Of a stretch of 37,686 bases of DNA, positions 1-11,213 are shown piece by piece (position 1 is the first letter of the stretch; each line of letters opens with the position of its first letter). Made by a program: the position numbers and the translations under genes. The DNA comes from an uncultured Pseudorhodobacter sp. Lineage in GTDB: Bacteria > Pseudomonadota > Alphaproteobacteria > Rhodobacterales > Rhodobacteraceae. The notes below the pieces were generated by a model. That model was not told the origin of the DNA and ran no database searches. It was given only the letters and a program-made list of their open reading frames with translations. The DNA lies in assembly GCA_945957495.1 (NCBI GenBank), contig CAMFLG010000002.1, positions 1 to 37,686 of the forward strand, written 5' to 3'.

Positions 1-1
1 G

Positions 2-2338
2 CTTACCGACACGCAGTTTGGCCTTGCACACGGCACACAGACGCTGGGTTTTGGCGATGACATCTACTTTGACAACGGACTGGCCAGCAATATCGCCGGC
101 AACGGTGGGCGTGACATTCTGGTGATGCGCGACGGCGATGACGAGGTGCATTCCGACGACAAGCCCGATCTTGTCTTTGGCGGTTTGGGCAATGACATCC
201 TGGAAGGCAACCGCGGCGATGACCTCATGTTCGGCAATGAGGGCATGGACAATCTGATCGGCGGCTATGGTCACGACATTCTCGACGGTGGTGCCGATAG
301 CGACGCGCTAAGCGGTGAATTCGGCAATGACCTCATGTTCGGTGGCGGTGGCAATGACGCGTTGGATGGTGGTTTTGGCAATGACGTCATTTATGGCGAC
401 AGCGGCATCAGCCTGGCGCAGTTCCGTTTCTGGGTAATCACCCAGTTCCTTGGTCTTACCGAGGAGACTTATGATCCCAATGCAGAATATGCTCTCGATC
501 TGGAAAGCCTGCTGATCCGCCCCGATTTCTACGACCCCAGTAACCCGCTCAGCGAATTCCTCATTCAATTCCCGACACTGGTTGTTGACGGCGACGACGT
601 ACTGGACGGCGGCTTTGGCGATGACAGCCTTTACGGCGGTGGCGGCAAGGATGTGCTGAAAGGCGGGCAGGGCAAGGATTTGCTGGATGGGGGCAGCGGC
701 GACGACAGCCTGATGGGGTGGAGCGGCGACGACACGCTTTACGGCGGCACGGGCAATGACACCCTGAACGGCGATCTGGGCAACGACAGTCTGGTCGGCG
801 GCAGCGGCGACGATTTGCTGCAAGGCAGCTACGGCGATGACACGGTCTATGCGCAAGACGGCAATGATGCGGTGCAAGGCGGCGTGGGTGTCGATCTGCT
901 TTATGGCGGTATCGGCAATGATTCACTTTGGGGAGACGATGGCAATGACACGCTTTACGGCGAAGAAGGCGCCGACATGCTGCAAGGCAGCGCGGGTCAT
1001 GACAGCCTGATTGGCGCGGTGGGCAATGACACGCTTTATGGCGACGCAGGCAACGACACGCTTCTGGGTGGCTTTGGCGATGACAGTATCATCGGTGGCC
1101 TTGGCGCAGATCAACTGATCGGTGATGCAGGCAATGACGCGATGTGGGGCGATGACGGCAGCGATCTGCTTTACGGTGGTGCGGGTAGCGACAGTCTGCG
1201 CGGCGGGGCCTTTGCCGATACATTGTGGGGCGATGATGGGGATGACCTGCTGGAGGGCAACACCGGGCGCGACATCCTGTCAGGCGACAAGGGCAATGAC
1301 ACGCTGCTGGGGCAAGAGGATGATGACCTGCTCAACGGTCGGGTTGGCAATGATCTTCTGAACGGCGGAGCGGGTCATGACACCCTGCGCGGTGGGTTTG
1401 GCGATGACACGCTGTTTGGCGAGGACGGCAACGACCGTTTTACCGGCAGTGATGGCAACGACGTGATCTATGGCGGCACGGGCAATGACACCATCTATGG
1501 TGAGAATGACAACGACAGCATTCTGGGCGGCGATGGGCTTGACAGCATTCTGGGCGGCATTGGCAATGATACGATCTGGGGCGGGGCCGACGATGACCGC
1601 ATCTTTGGCGAGGATGGCAACGACATCCTCGGCGGTGAGGCGGGCAACGACTATATAGACACAGGCCGCGGGCACGACACAGTCTATGGCGGCATTGGCG
1701 ATGACACCATTCTGGGCATGGCAGGCAGCGATCAGATCTTTGCCGGCGATGGCAATGACAGCGTAACTGGCGGCTTGGGCCTTGACCTGCTGGTTGGCGA
1801 GGCGGGCAATGACACGCTTCTTGGCAATTACGGCGATGACACATTGTCGGGCGGCATTGGCGATGACAAATTGTCGGGCGGCTATAGCAACGACAGCCTG
1901 TTTGGCGGCGATGGCAATGATCGCTTGCTGGGGGGCGAAGACAACGACACGCTTTATGGCGAATTGGGCGACGACAGCCTGCAAGGCGACGCGGGCAATG
2001 ACAGCCTGTTCGGCGGTGATGGTAATGACACGCTAGCGGGCGGTTTGGGCAATGACACGCTGAATGGCGCGGCTGGGGTGGATGTGTTTGTGTTCGAGGC
2101 CAGCAATGGCAGCGATACGGTCAGCAATTTCACCACGACCCTTGCCAATGCCGCTGCCCATGACGTGCTGCGCTTTGAACGCTTTGGCGAGATAAGCGAT
2201 CTGGCGGGGTTCAAGGCCGCCGCAACCCAGGTCGGCGCGAATGTCGTCTACGACCTGGGCAATGACGGACTGAATACCATCACGATCAACAACGTCTTTC
2301 TGGTCAACCTGCAGGCCTCGGATTTCGAGTTCTTTTAG
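2..2338 (+). CDS. RTX-type calcium-binding beta-roll exoprotein, 5'-truncated by the window edge
   Basis: Frame 2 is open from the first bases (LTDTQFGLAHGTQTLGFGDDIYF...) into ORF 122..2338. Dozens of GGxGNDxLxG nonapeptides. The C-terminus GVDVFVFEASNGSDTVSNF...DFEFF* is typical of type I-secreted RTX proteins. Confidence 0.95.
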   Translation, partial: LTDTQFGLAHGTQTLGFGDDIYFDNGLASNIAGNGGRDILVMRDGDDEVHSDDKPDLVFGGLGNDILEGNRGDDLMFGNEGMDNLIGGYGHDILDGGADSDALSGEFGNDLMFGGGGNDALDGGFGNDVIYGDSGISLAQFRFWVITQFLGLTEETYDPNAEYALDLESLLIRPDFYDPSNPLSEFLIQFPTLVVDGDDVLDGGFGDDSLYGGGGKDVLKGGQGKDLLDGGSGDDSLMGWSGDDTLYGGTGNDTLNGDLGNDSLVGGSGDDLLQGSYGDDTVYAQDGNDAVQGGVGVDLLYGGIGNDSLWGDDGNDTLYGEEGADMLQGSAGHDSLIGAVGNDTLYGDAGNDTLLGGFGDDSIIGGLGADQLIGDAGNDAMWGDDGSDLLYGGAGSDSLRGGAFADTLWGDDGDDLLEGNTGRDILSGDKGNDTLLGQEDDDLLNGRVGNDLLNGGAGHDTLRGGFGDDTLFGEDGNDRFTGSDGNDVIYGGTGNDTIYGENDNDSILGGDGLDSILGGIGNDTIWGGADDDRIFGEDGNDILGGEAGNDYIDTGRGHDTVYGGIGDDTILGMAGSDQIFAGDGNDSVTGGLGLDLLVGEAGNDTLLGNYGDDTLSGGIGDDKLSGGYSNDSLFGGDGNDRLLGGEDNDTLYGELGDDSLQGDAGNDSLFGGDGNDTLAGGLGNDTLNGAAGVDVFVFEASNGSDTVSNFTTTLANAAAHDVLRFERFGEISDLAGFKAAATQVGANVVYDLGNDGLNTITINNVFLVNLQASDFEFF

Positions 2339-2381
2339 GTTCGTCCGGCGTCAACTGCGGCTGCGGGTGTCGCGGGTATGG

Positions 2382-3560
2382 TTAATCTGACCCGAACAGA
2401 TCGCGCGTGAATATCTTGGCTGCGACATCTGCCAGTTCTGGCGTGGCGCGGTTGGCGACGATCAGATCGGCGTCCGTCTTGAACCGGTCAATGTCACCCA
2501 CCACTTCGGAGCCGAAGAAATCGGGCTCGGACAGGTTGGGCTCATAGACGATGACGCGGATGCCCTTGGCCTTGATCCGCTTCATGATACCTTGAATCGA
2601 GCTGAAGCGGAAATTGTCAGAGCCGCTTTTCATTGCCAGCCGGAACACGCCCACGGTGCGGGGCTTTTGTGCAACGATCTGATCGGCAATGAAATCCTTG
2701 CGGGTACGGTTGGCGTCAACGATCGCCTTGATCAGATTTTGCGGTACACTGCTGTAGTTGGCCAACAACTGCTTGCTGTCTTTGGGCAGGCAATAGCCGC
2801 CATAGCCAAAAGAGGGATTGTTGTAATGTGAGCCGATGCGCGGGTCGAGTCCGACCCCTTCGATGATCTGACGGCTGCTGAGCCCATGCACCAAGGCGTA
2901 AGAGTCCAACTCGTTGAAGAAGGCGACGCGCATGGCAAGGAAGGTATTGGAAAACAACTTAATCGCCTCGGCTTCAGTCGATTGGGTGAACAGCATCGGC
3001 GCGGTTTTGGTGATCGCACCACCCAAAAGCGCCTCTGCAAAGACACGGGCGCGGTCGGATTGTTCGCCTACGATGATCCGCGACGGGTGCAGGTTGTCGT
3101 ACAGGGCGCGACCCTCCCGCAGGAATTCCGGTGAGAACAGGATGTTGGGGTTGCCAAACTCTTGCCGGATGCGGGCCGTATAGCCGACGGGGACGGTTGA
3201 TTTGATCACGATCAGCGCATCGGGGTTGATAGAGTGGATCAGTTTCAGAACCGCCTCGACCGAGCGCGTGTCGAACTGATTGGTCGCGGGATCGTAGTTG
3301 GTGGGTGTGGCGACGATGACGAAAGTGGCTCCTCTATAGGCCTCGACCGGGTCAAGTGTGGCGTGCAGGGACAAGGGCTTGGTCGCCAGGTATTCCGACA
3401 CCTCGTCATCCACGATCGGGGAAACCCGGTTGTTGATGGAAGCAACCCGCCCCGGGTCGATGTCGATTGCCACGACATCATTGTGCTGGGCGAGCAAAAT
3501 TGCATTGGAGATACCGACATAACCCAGCCCGGCTACTGCAAATTTAATCTTGGTATTCAT
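2382..3560 (-). CDS. ugd: UDP-glucose 6-dehydrogenase
   Basis: N-terminal Rossmann motif [49 protein letters not shown], and the [14 protein letters not shown] active-site Cys motif. Confidence 0.96.
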   Translation of the reverse strand: MNTKIKFAVAGLGYVGISNAILLAQHNDVVAIDIDPGRVASINNRVSPIVDDEVSEYLATKPLSLHATLDPVEAYRGATFVIVATPTNYDPATNQFDTRSVEAVLKLIHSINPDALIVIKSTVPVGYTARIRQEFGNPNILFSPEFLREGRALYDNLHPSRIIVGEQSDRARVFAEALLGGAITKTAPMLFTQSTEAEAIKLFSNTFLAMRVAFFNELDSYALVHGLSSRQIIEGVGLDPRIGSHYNNPSFGYGGYCLPKDSKQLLANYSSVPQNLIKAIVDANRTRKDFIADQIVAQKPRTVGVFRLAMKSGSDNFRFSSIQGIMKRIKAKGIRVIVYEPNLSEPDFFGSEVVGDIDRFKTDADLIVANRATPELADVAAKIFTRDLFGSD

Positions 3561-3788
3561 GGGAATATGGCCTCGATCTCTGAATGCGGGCCGCGCGGGG
3601 GACTACGGCAACCCAAGTCGCACGGAAGCTTGAACGGTCAAGCCGGAGACTTTGTCGCTGCCGGGGCCGACCGAGTCAATCCGGCCAAGACCGTTTGCTG
3701 TTTCCCGCTCAGCGCTTTGTGTGAGCGCACGAAGTTTGGCAGTCAGTGGCAAACCCGGTTCGAAGGCCAGAGCGGGCAGAATCCCACG

Positions 3789-4403
3789 TTAAGTTGTTTC
3801 AAGCACCCGTTTTCCATAGTCCCGAAGATTACCGTTGGGATCAACGTATCGATAGAGAGTGACGGGGCGGATTTTGAGTTCTTTGCAGAGTTCACCGACG
3901 GATGTGTCGCGATTTGCCATGGCGGCCTGAGCAAGGCGGACCTGGGCCTTGGTGAGTGAAAATTTCCGTCCCCCGGTTCTTCCTCTGGCGCGGGCCGCCT
4001 GCAGGCCTGCCATGGTCCGTTCGCGGATCAGTTCGCTTTCAAATTCGGCTAGGGCCGCGAATATCCCAAAGGACAGGCGGCCTGCGGCAGTCGTCGTGTC
4101 GATCGCAGCACCTTGGCCTGTCAGGACTTTCAAACCGACGCCGCGCTCGGTCAGCATGGCGACAGTCTTGACCAGGTGGTGCAGACTGCGCCCGAGCCGG
4201 TCGAGTTTCCAAACCACCAGAACATCACCCGCCCGCAGGGACTTCAGGCAAGCCTCCAGCCCAGGGCGATCATCTTTTTTGCCGGAGGCCTGATCAGAGT
4301 AGATTTGCCTTTCAGGCACATCGGCAGCATTCAATGCATCCTTTTGCAGATCGAGCGACTGGCTGCCGTCGGCTTTCGACACTCGGGCATAGCCGATCAG
4401 CAT
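3789..4403 (-). CDS. Serine recombinase / resolvase (Tn3 resolvase/invertase family)
   Basis: [24 protein letters not shown] (catalytic Ser region), [48 protein letters not shown]-terminal HTH. Confidence 0.95.
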   Translation of the reverse strand: MLIGYARVSKADGSQSLDLQKDALNAADVPERQIYSDQASGKKDDRPGLEACLKSLRAGDVLVVWKLDRLGRSLHHLVKTVAMLTERGVGLKVLTGQGAAIDTTTAAGRLSFGIFAALAEFESELIRERTMAGLQAARARGRTGGRKFSLTKAQVRLAQAAMANRDTSVGELCKELKIRPVTLYRYVDPNGNLRDYGKRVLETT

Positions 4404-4407
4404 GTTT

Positions 4408-4425
4408 CACAAACGAATGTTTGTG
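4408..4425. promoter_or_regulatory. Inverted repeat CACAAAC-GAAT-GTTTGTG immediately upstream of the resolvase start; candidate res site or operator
   Basis: Perfect 7-bp arms with a 4-nt spacer, 5 bp from the resolvase start codon. Confidence 0.4.
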
Positions 4426-4938
4426 GAATTACCTTGCGGAAGTCGTATACGAACACGATCACTGAACCTTATCTCATGTCTCAATCAAATATACATAGAC
4501 TATGTTCAAAAATCAAAAGATATATCCGGCATCGCCCCATTTTCCTAGGTCTCCGAAGTCAGTGCAGTCTGATCTCCCAACCGACAAAGCGCCCATACTG
4601 CCCGGTTACACCCAGCCGGCCCGTGATCTGAAATCATCCTCAACCGCCAACACCGCCCCAATCATTTTGGCTTCGCCTTGCAGCTTTGCACGGTGGGATA
4701 CCAGCGGGACTGCTCGCCCCCCGGGGGGGCGCTCCCGCAGCAGTCTGCGCCTTCTTGTTGCACCACTCGGGCTGCTACCAGACGATCTCGCTGCCACCGC
4801 AGCAGCGTAGTTGAAACCCATCACCGGACCGTCGGCAATTCGGCACGAGGTTGAATCCCGCTGTGATGCCCGCATGGATGATGCCGAAATTGGCCATCCC
4901 GTTCGAGTCTGATCTGGCTACCGGTCAAGGAGCATATG

Positions 4939-5181
4939 TCAGATACTCCTTGCCGTTTGGCGCGCGCGATCGAGATCGGTGTCGAAGAGCGTGACCGTCT
5001 CGCCGCGTGCAACGGCGGCAGAGGCGAGGGCGCGGCAGAACGTGCTCTTGCCTGCCCCACCTTTACGGGTGGCGACAAGGAGGACGCGAATGCCGTTGGC
5101 TGTCACAATTCTTGTATCCGAATTCACAATTGCTAAATTCATACACAACCTCTCCGCGATTTTATGAAGCAGCCGTAGCAC
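4939..5181 (-). pseudogene. Truncated ParA/VirC1-like ATPase (N-terminal P-loop portion only)
   Basis: IRVLLVATRKGGAGKSTFCRALASAAVARGETVTLFDTDLDRARQTARSI*: deviant Walker A KGGAGKST and the following strand, but terminates after ~80 aa. Confidence 0.65.
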
Positions 5182-5665
5182 TGATAAACCGTAACCCGCA
5201 ATGGCCGCCTAGGTTATGCTGAATTGGGAATTCGGAGTCACCCTCTCTTCTCCGCATATCTTAATTCCTTTATCTTAATTCCGATAATTTAAATCCACTG
5301 ACCTGAATTCAATCATTCCTCTAACGGAGCGCCCATCCTTATACCGAATTCCGTTTTCCTTTCTGCGAAATCCTGCATTCCGATGCGCTGATCTTCGGGA
5401 AGCAGCGCAGCTCAGGTCGTGGATAATCATAGTAAGCCACTGTAAATGCACATATTAGTATCTCAGATTACGGTGCTGTCCTGCACTGATCTCTTTCCGG
5501 GTCTTCTGGCGCAACGCTGTGCTTCAATTGCTACGGATGGGCATCTGCTGCACCAAAGGAAATGCGTTCTTTGCAGGGCTTGATTGCCCTTGCCAATTTG
5601 GAGGGGAAGGGTAAATGAAAGCCATGGCAGGAAATGCGATATGTCTACAATAATTCGGGTGGTCG

Positions 5666-6199
5666 GTGGTGATGGTAAAATCTCATTCTACTGAAGCGCG
5701 GCTCAAACCTAAATTAAATCAGGATGCGGTAGTTCGGGTCGAATCTTTGGCTTCAGAGTCGCTCCAAAGCTCCCGGCGTGGTCGTCCCGTTGCGCGCGGT
5801 TCTGGGCAGGTCGTCAGTTGCCGTCTGCCTGCAGAAGAACTGCATGCCTTCGACGCCCTTTGCGCCCAGCTTGGAGTGAGATCGCGCTCGGACGGGGTGC
5901 GCTCTGTCGTTCGGATGGCCTCTGGCTTCCTCGAATTCAGCCGGGAGGACAGCACACGGCTGGAAGAGATCCGCTACGAGCTGGGCAAGATCGGCACCAA
6001 CGTGAACCAGATTGCCCTGGCCGCGAACCGGGGCAGGGCCCCGATGATCCGGGCACAGTGGGCGGCTGTTGAAGAACTGCGGCGGTCGCTGCCCTTGGTG
6101 ACAAAGGCCTTGGGACAGATCATAGCTGAACGTCGCCGCCAGGGCGTGGCGCTGTTCCGGAAGTTCGTCGAAGCTCAGGAAGGCGCGCGCCATGGTTAG
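5666..6199 (+). CDS. MobC-like mobilization accessory protein
   Basis: RLPAEELHAFDALCAQLGVRSRSDGVRSVVR (RHH-like) plus ELGKIGTNVNQIALAANRG, a classic MobC-type motif. Overlaps the relaxase start. Confidence 0.8.
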   Translation: MVMVKSHSTEARLKPKLNQDAVVRVESLASESLQSSRRGRPVARGSGQVVSCRLPAEELHAFDALCAQLGVRSRSDGVRSVVRMASGFLEFSREDSTRLEEIRYELGKIGTNVNQIALAANRGRAPMIRAQWAAVEELRRSLPLVTKALGQIIAERRRQGVALFRKFVEAQEGARHG

Positions 6200-8018
6200 G
6201 CTTGGGTCGCGTCCTATTGGGGTTGCAGAGGCAGTCCTCGGCGAGATCAACTTCCTGCGCCCGCAGCAAGGCAAGGTTAAAACAGGCAATCCCTCGTCGC
6301 CCAAGCGCGAGTTCAGTTTCTCGACGCGAGCGAGCCAGCTGTGGCGGTTCTCAATGGGGTCGAACGCAGCGGTGCTGAAGAAGATCGGCAAGGGTGGGAC
6401 GGCCAATGCCAAGGAACTGGCGGCCCAGATGGACTATCTGTTCTCGAAGTCGGTTTCGATCTTCGGCAACGGGGTCGTGTTGGCTGCCGACGCCAAAGGG
6501 CTGACCAAGGACGAGCGCAACGACATCGTCGGCGACTGGGTCGAGGATTGGCGCGGCTCGCCCAAGAACGGCCACACCACGCATTTGCTGATGAGCTTTC
6601 CATCCCATGTCCGGCCAGAGAGGGCGAAGCTGATCGCCGAGGCCTGGGCCTTCGAGATGTTCCAGTCAGGAGAGCATCAGGACGATGTCTGGTCCTATGT
6701 GGCCGCCTTGCACAGCGACAAGGCGCATCCGCATGTGCACATGGTGATCAACAACCGGGGCACGGTGAATGACACATGGTTCTACATGGCCAAGGAGCAC
6801 GCCTTCAATCTGGATGTCATGAAAGAGCGGATGGTGGCGATTGCGGCCGAAGAGGGCGTGTTCCTGGATGCCACCTCGCGCGCCGAGCGGGGGTTGCTGA
6901 GCTATGGGCCGTCGCGGGCTGAGATCGAACGCGCACGGGTTGAAGGCCGTGCGCCGGAAGAACGGCCACGCGAGGGCAAGGCGCTGGAGGACGCCTTGGC
7001 GACGATGGCGCGGACGGCGGATGCGATGAGGAGTCTGCAGCATGTGGCTGCACTGACCGGGCTGCCTGAGATTGGCGAGAAGATCGCCAAGGCCGAAGAA
7101 GCCCTGCGGCGGGGCGGGGTGCTACAGCCTTTTCCAGCAGAGGCGGCTACGGCGGACCGGGCTGATCTGGACAAGCATTTCAGCGGATGGATGGCTGAGG
7201 CGGAGGACAAGATCCGGAAGATGCCGGTCGCCGAGCGTAAGGACATGCGGGGCGAGCTTTATGGTTATGCGATCGACATCGCCAAGGGCTTGGGCGACCC
7301 ACGCGGCGCGCAATTGTTGCAGATGCTGCCGCAGTCGACGCTCTATGCGACCAGTCTTGCAGGCGATCAGGTGACAAGGGGCAGGGAGGTCGTTGATCTG
7401 CGGCCTGGTGCCGTGGATCGGCTCAAAAAGGATATCGTCGGCAAAGCGGTGGCACTGGGTCTCAGCGGTGACCGCATGGCTGAACGGCTGGAAACCGGCG
7501 CCGCCAATGCCTGGGAGGAGCGGGGCTGGGTGCGCAGTGACTTGCTGGTACTGTCAGGGCGACAGCGTGTTGATCTTCGTAACCCGGCCCGAAGCCGGAA
7601 GGTCGCCGATGATCTTGAACGCTTCTACGAAGCCGCAGCAAAGCTGATCGAGCAAGCCCGCCAACATGAAGTGGTGCAGGACAATAGCCTGCTGCTGCGC
7701 GCCCTTGGGTCGATGGGCCGTATCATGCAGACGGATGGAAAGGTGGAGTTCCGGGGGGATGAGCAAGCGGAGCGCTTCGCCGATGAGCTGCGGCAGCGGT
7801 ATGGCGAAGGGGTTGTGGCTGAGCTTGCCAGCGGGCGGACGGAGGCATTGGCTGAGGATTTCGAGGATGAGGACCAGCGGAAGTGGATCGCTCGGGCGGT
7901 TGTTTCGGCCGCCAAATCGCATGTGGCGTTCGGGCTGACTTTACAAGAGGCGCACAAAGCTGAGCGTAGGTTCTATGGGCGAACAGAACGGGGAGGTGAC
8001 AAAGACTGGGAGCGCTGA
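6192..8018 (+). CDS. VirD2-like relaxase (mobilization nickase)
   Basis: HTTHLLMSFPSHV and DKAHPHVHMVINNRG (His-rich relaxase motif III). Translationally overlapping the upstream MobC-like gene. Confidence 0.88.
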   Translation: MVRLGSRPIGVAEAVLGEINFLRPQQGKVKTGNPSSPKREFSFSTRASQLWRFSMGSNAAVLKKIGKGGTANAKELAAQMDYLFSKSVSIFGNGVVLAADAKGLTKDERNDIVGDWVEDWRGSPKNGHTTHLLMSFPSHVRPERAKLIAEAWAFEMFQSGEHQDDVWSYVAALHSDKAHPHVHMVINNRGTVNDTWFYMAKEHAFNLDVMKERMVAIAAEEGVFLDATSRAERGLLSYGPSRAEIERARVEGRAPEERPREGKALEDALATMARTADAMRSLQHVAALTGLPEIGEKIAKAEEALRRGGVLQPFPAEAATADRADLDKHFSGWMAEAEDKIRKMPVAERKDMRGELYGYAIDIAKGLGDPRGAQLLQMLPQSTLYATSLAGDQVTRGREVVDLRPGAVDRLKKDIVGKAVALGLSGDRMAERLETGAANAWEERGWVRSDLLVLSGRQRVDLRNPARSRKVADDLERFYEAAAKLIEQARQHEVVQDNSLLLRALGSMGRIMQTDGKVEFRGDEQAERFADELRQRYGEGVVAELASGRTEALAEDFEDEDQRKWIARAVVSAAKSHVAFGLTLQEAHKAERRFYGRTERGGDKDWER

Positions 8019-8038
8019 ACGACGCAACGAGCGGAAGA

Positions 8039-8056
8039 GCTAAGCCGCTTAGCGGC
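8039..8056 (+). terminator. Hairpin(s) 3' of the relaxase
   Basis: Two overlapping perfect stems: GCTAAG-CCG-CTTAGC (8039-8053) and GCCGC-TTA-GCGGC (8044-8056). No U-tract. Confidence 0.4.
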
Positions 8057-8142
8057 GATGGTGTGAGCTAATGGGATGAACTGCCTTCCCGCCAAACCGC
8101 AGCTATAGTTGCGGTCATCGGTAGGACAGGAGGAGTATTCCG

Positions 8143-9171
8143 ATGGAAATCGCGGTTCTTGGAATTGACTTGGGCAAGACGGTTTGCAGCGTGGCGGGAG
8201 TGGACGGCACTGGTGCCGTCGTGATGCGCAAACGTGTTCAACGTTTCCGGCTTCTGGATTTTCTTGCGCAGTTGCCACCTTGTGTGGTTGCCATGGAAGC
8301 ATGTGGCGGCGCCCATCATGTTGGGCGGTTTTGTTTGCAGTTCGGTCACCAGCCGCGCTTGATGTCGCCGCTCTATGTTCGGCCTTACGTGAAAGTGCAC
8401 AAGAATGATGACCGGGATGCCGAGGGCATTGCAGAGGCTGCGACTCGCCCGACAATGAGTTTCGTGCCGATCAAGTCGGAAGAGCAGCTTGACCTGCAAG
8501 CCCTTCATCGGGCGCGCGAGCGGCTTGTGCAGGATCGGACCCGACTGATCAACCAAGCCCGTGATTTTCTGATGGAGCGCGGTATTCGTCCAGCACAGGG
8601 GCGGCATCTGTTCCAGAAGTTCCTGACAAGGCTCGCCGAAGATCACAGTAGCGATCTGACGCTGCGGATGATGGCGATGCTGGCAGACATGGCTGCCGAG
8701 TTGGGCACGATCAACGAAAAGGTCGCCGCACTGGATGCCGAGATCAAGTCTGTCGCCGGGGCGGATCAGGACATGCGTCGGCTGATGGAAATCCCCGGCG
8801 TTGGGCCGACCATCGCGACCGCGCTTGTAGCAGCCGTAGGCGACGGGAAGACTTTCGGCAAGGGACGCGATCTCGCGGCCTGGCTCGGCCTCGTTCCCCG
8901 GCAAGTTACGACCGGAGGCAAGGCCAAGCTGATTGGCATATCCAAGCACGGCAACGCGTATTTGCGAAAGTTGTTCATTCACGGGGCCAGAACCGTGCTG
9001 CACTTGGTCAAGGACAGGTCGACCCCACTCGCCAGCTGGGTCGAAGGCTTGAAAGCCAGGATGCATGTCAACGTCGCGGCTGTTGCGATGGCCAACAAGT
9101 TGGCACGCATCGCATGGGCCGTGCTGACAACGGGCGAGCGATACTGTTCAGCCGCCGTGGCGAGTACCTGA
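8143..9171 (+). CDS. IS110-family transposase, IS1111-group-like (DEDD + Tnp_20 domains)
   Basis: LGIDLGKTVCSVAGVD, AMEACGGAHH, LMSPLYVRPYVKVHKNDDRDAEGIAEAA, IPGVGPTIATALVAAVGDGKTFGKGRDLAAWLGLVPRQVTTGGKAKLIGISKHGNAYLRKLFIHGAR. Confidence 0.95.
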   Translation: MEIAVLGIDLGKTVCSVAGVDGTGAVVMRKRVQRFRLLDFLAQLPPCVVAMEACGGAHHVGRFCLQFGHQPRLMSPLYVRPYVKVHKNDDRDAEGIAEAATRPTMSFVPIKSEEQLDLQALHRARERLVQDRTRLINQARDFLMERGIRPAQGRHLFQKFLTRLAEDHSSDLTLRMMAMLADMAAELGTINEKVAALDAEIKSVAGADQDMRRLMEIPGVGPTIATALVAAVGDGKTFGKGRDLAAWLGLVPRQVTTGGKAKLIGISKHGNAYLRKLFIHGARTVLHLVKDRSTPLASWVEGLKARMHVNVAAVAMANKLARIAWAVLTTGERYCSAAVAST

Positions 9172-9390
9172 CTGCTCGCTTGTAGCGGGGAGAAACAAAG
9201 GAATCTGCAAGTGAAAAGGAGATGGACCAACGACCTGATCGGCGTCTTGCAAGTCTGACGGGGGGCATGGCCTTTGAAGGCCGATGAGCTAACGAGACAC
9301 AAGGCGCGCGACTTCCCATCTTGGTCAGGGGCAAACCAAAGGGCCCCGAGAAAGACCGAATACATAGGAGCAGGGTTTGCGGCGCATCAA
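9172..9390 (+). ncRNA. Predicted 3' non-coding segment of the IS1111-type element that could encode its guide (seek/bridge) RNA
   Basis: Non-coding tract directly downstream of the transposase with potential stems (e.g. GGCC-TTTGAA-GGCC near 9268). Placement follows established IS1111-group architecture. Boundaries not determined. Confidence 0.35.
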
Positions 9391-9498
9391 CAAATCGCTT
9401 GCAGGGGAAGGCGGTTCATACATACTCCCCGAAAATGGGACAGTGACGGAAGCTACGATCTGACGTCTGCTGATCTCCAAGAACGAGGCGCTGACAGA

Positions 9499-9759
9499 TC
9501 AGCTGTCTTCGTCGAATCTATCGCTTGGGGCGATGATTTGAAAACCCCGATTTTCCAAAGCTTTAAGCGCCTGCCGTACTGGTTTGCTTCGGATGTAACG
9601 CTCTGATTTCCAAGCCGCCTTGATTTCCTCGGGGCCAGCCTCGGGATGGGCAGCCTTGAATTCCGGCAGCCAAAGCGCGCGCGCAATAGAGCGTGCCATC
9701 ATCAGGATGGTCGGGACGGCGTTGCCTTCAGCATCGCGTTCAGGATCTTCGTCAGACAT
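9499..9759 (-). CDS. Small conserved protein of unknown function (paralog of 13083..13331)
   Basis: MSDEDPERDAEGNAV...ALWLPEFKAAHPEAGPEEIKAAWKSERYIRSKPVRQALKALENRGFQIIA...; shares the PEE(I/M)KAAW..R...AL.AL...GF pattern with the second copy. Confidence 0.75.
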   Translation of the reverse strand: MSDEDPERDAEGNAVPTILMMARSIARALWLPEFKAAHPEAGPEEIKAAWKSERYIRSKPVRQALKALENRGFQIIAPSDRFDEDS

Positions 9760-10010
9760 AACACCCCTTCAAAGCCAAATTGTTGACATAGACCATCTTC
9801 GCGAGCCTTGTGATTTGGTATAGGCGGGGCGGTCCAAAGGCGTCAAGCAATCCCGCATAGATCTGGCGTTTTCACAAACTCTGTACGCGTTTGCGGCTGC
9901 CCTTTAAGCGAAACCCACAGCCTCCGGAGCAGAAAAGCCGGCATACCCAGTGACAGCACCATTGTTGGCTTGTCTCATCAGCGCGCGCAGGCTACGCCAA
10001 AACAGTGTAA

Positions 10011-11212
<1,202 letters not shown>

Positions 11213-11213
<1 letters not shown>

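Noticed and set aside
308-1984. Long antisense and +1-frame ORFs across the RTX region (308..877 -, 1280..1984 -, 1122..1361 +)
   Set aside because: Repetitive low-complexity shadows of the nonapeptide repeats (AVIA/RVIA or AMTR patterns); no independent protein signature.
122-2338. Regular short-period repeats considered as a CRISPR or satellite array
   Set aside because: Period is ~27 nt in-frame and encodes GGxGxDxLx nonapeptides; no repeat-spacer structure.
4717-4729. CCCCCCGGGGGGG tract as a functional G-quadruplex/regulatory element
   Set aside because: Short isolated homopolymer run in an intergenic scar region; no supporting context.
3789-8018. Possibility of a complete integrative conjugative element
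   Set aside because: No type IV secretion, coupling protein or integrase/att pair visible; only mobilization functions are present.
8041-9450. Exact termini of the IS110-family element
   Set aside because: I could not find convincing (sub)terminal repeats or duplicated junctions by eye; boundaries left undefined.
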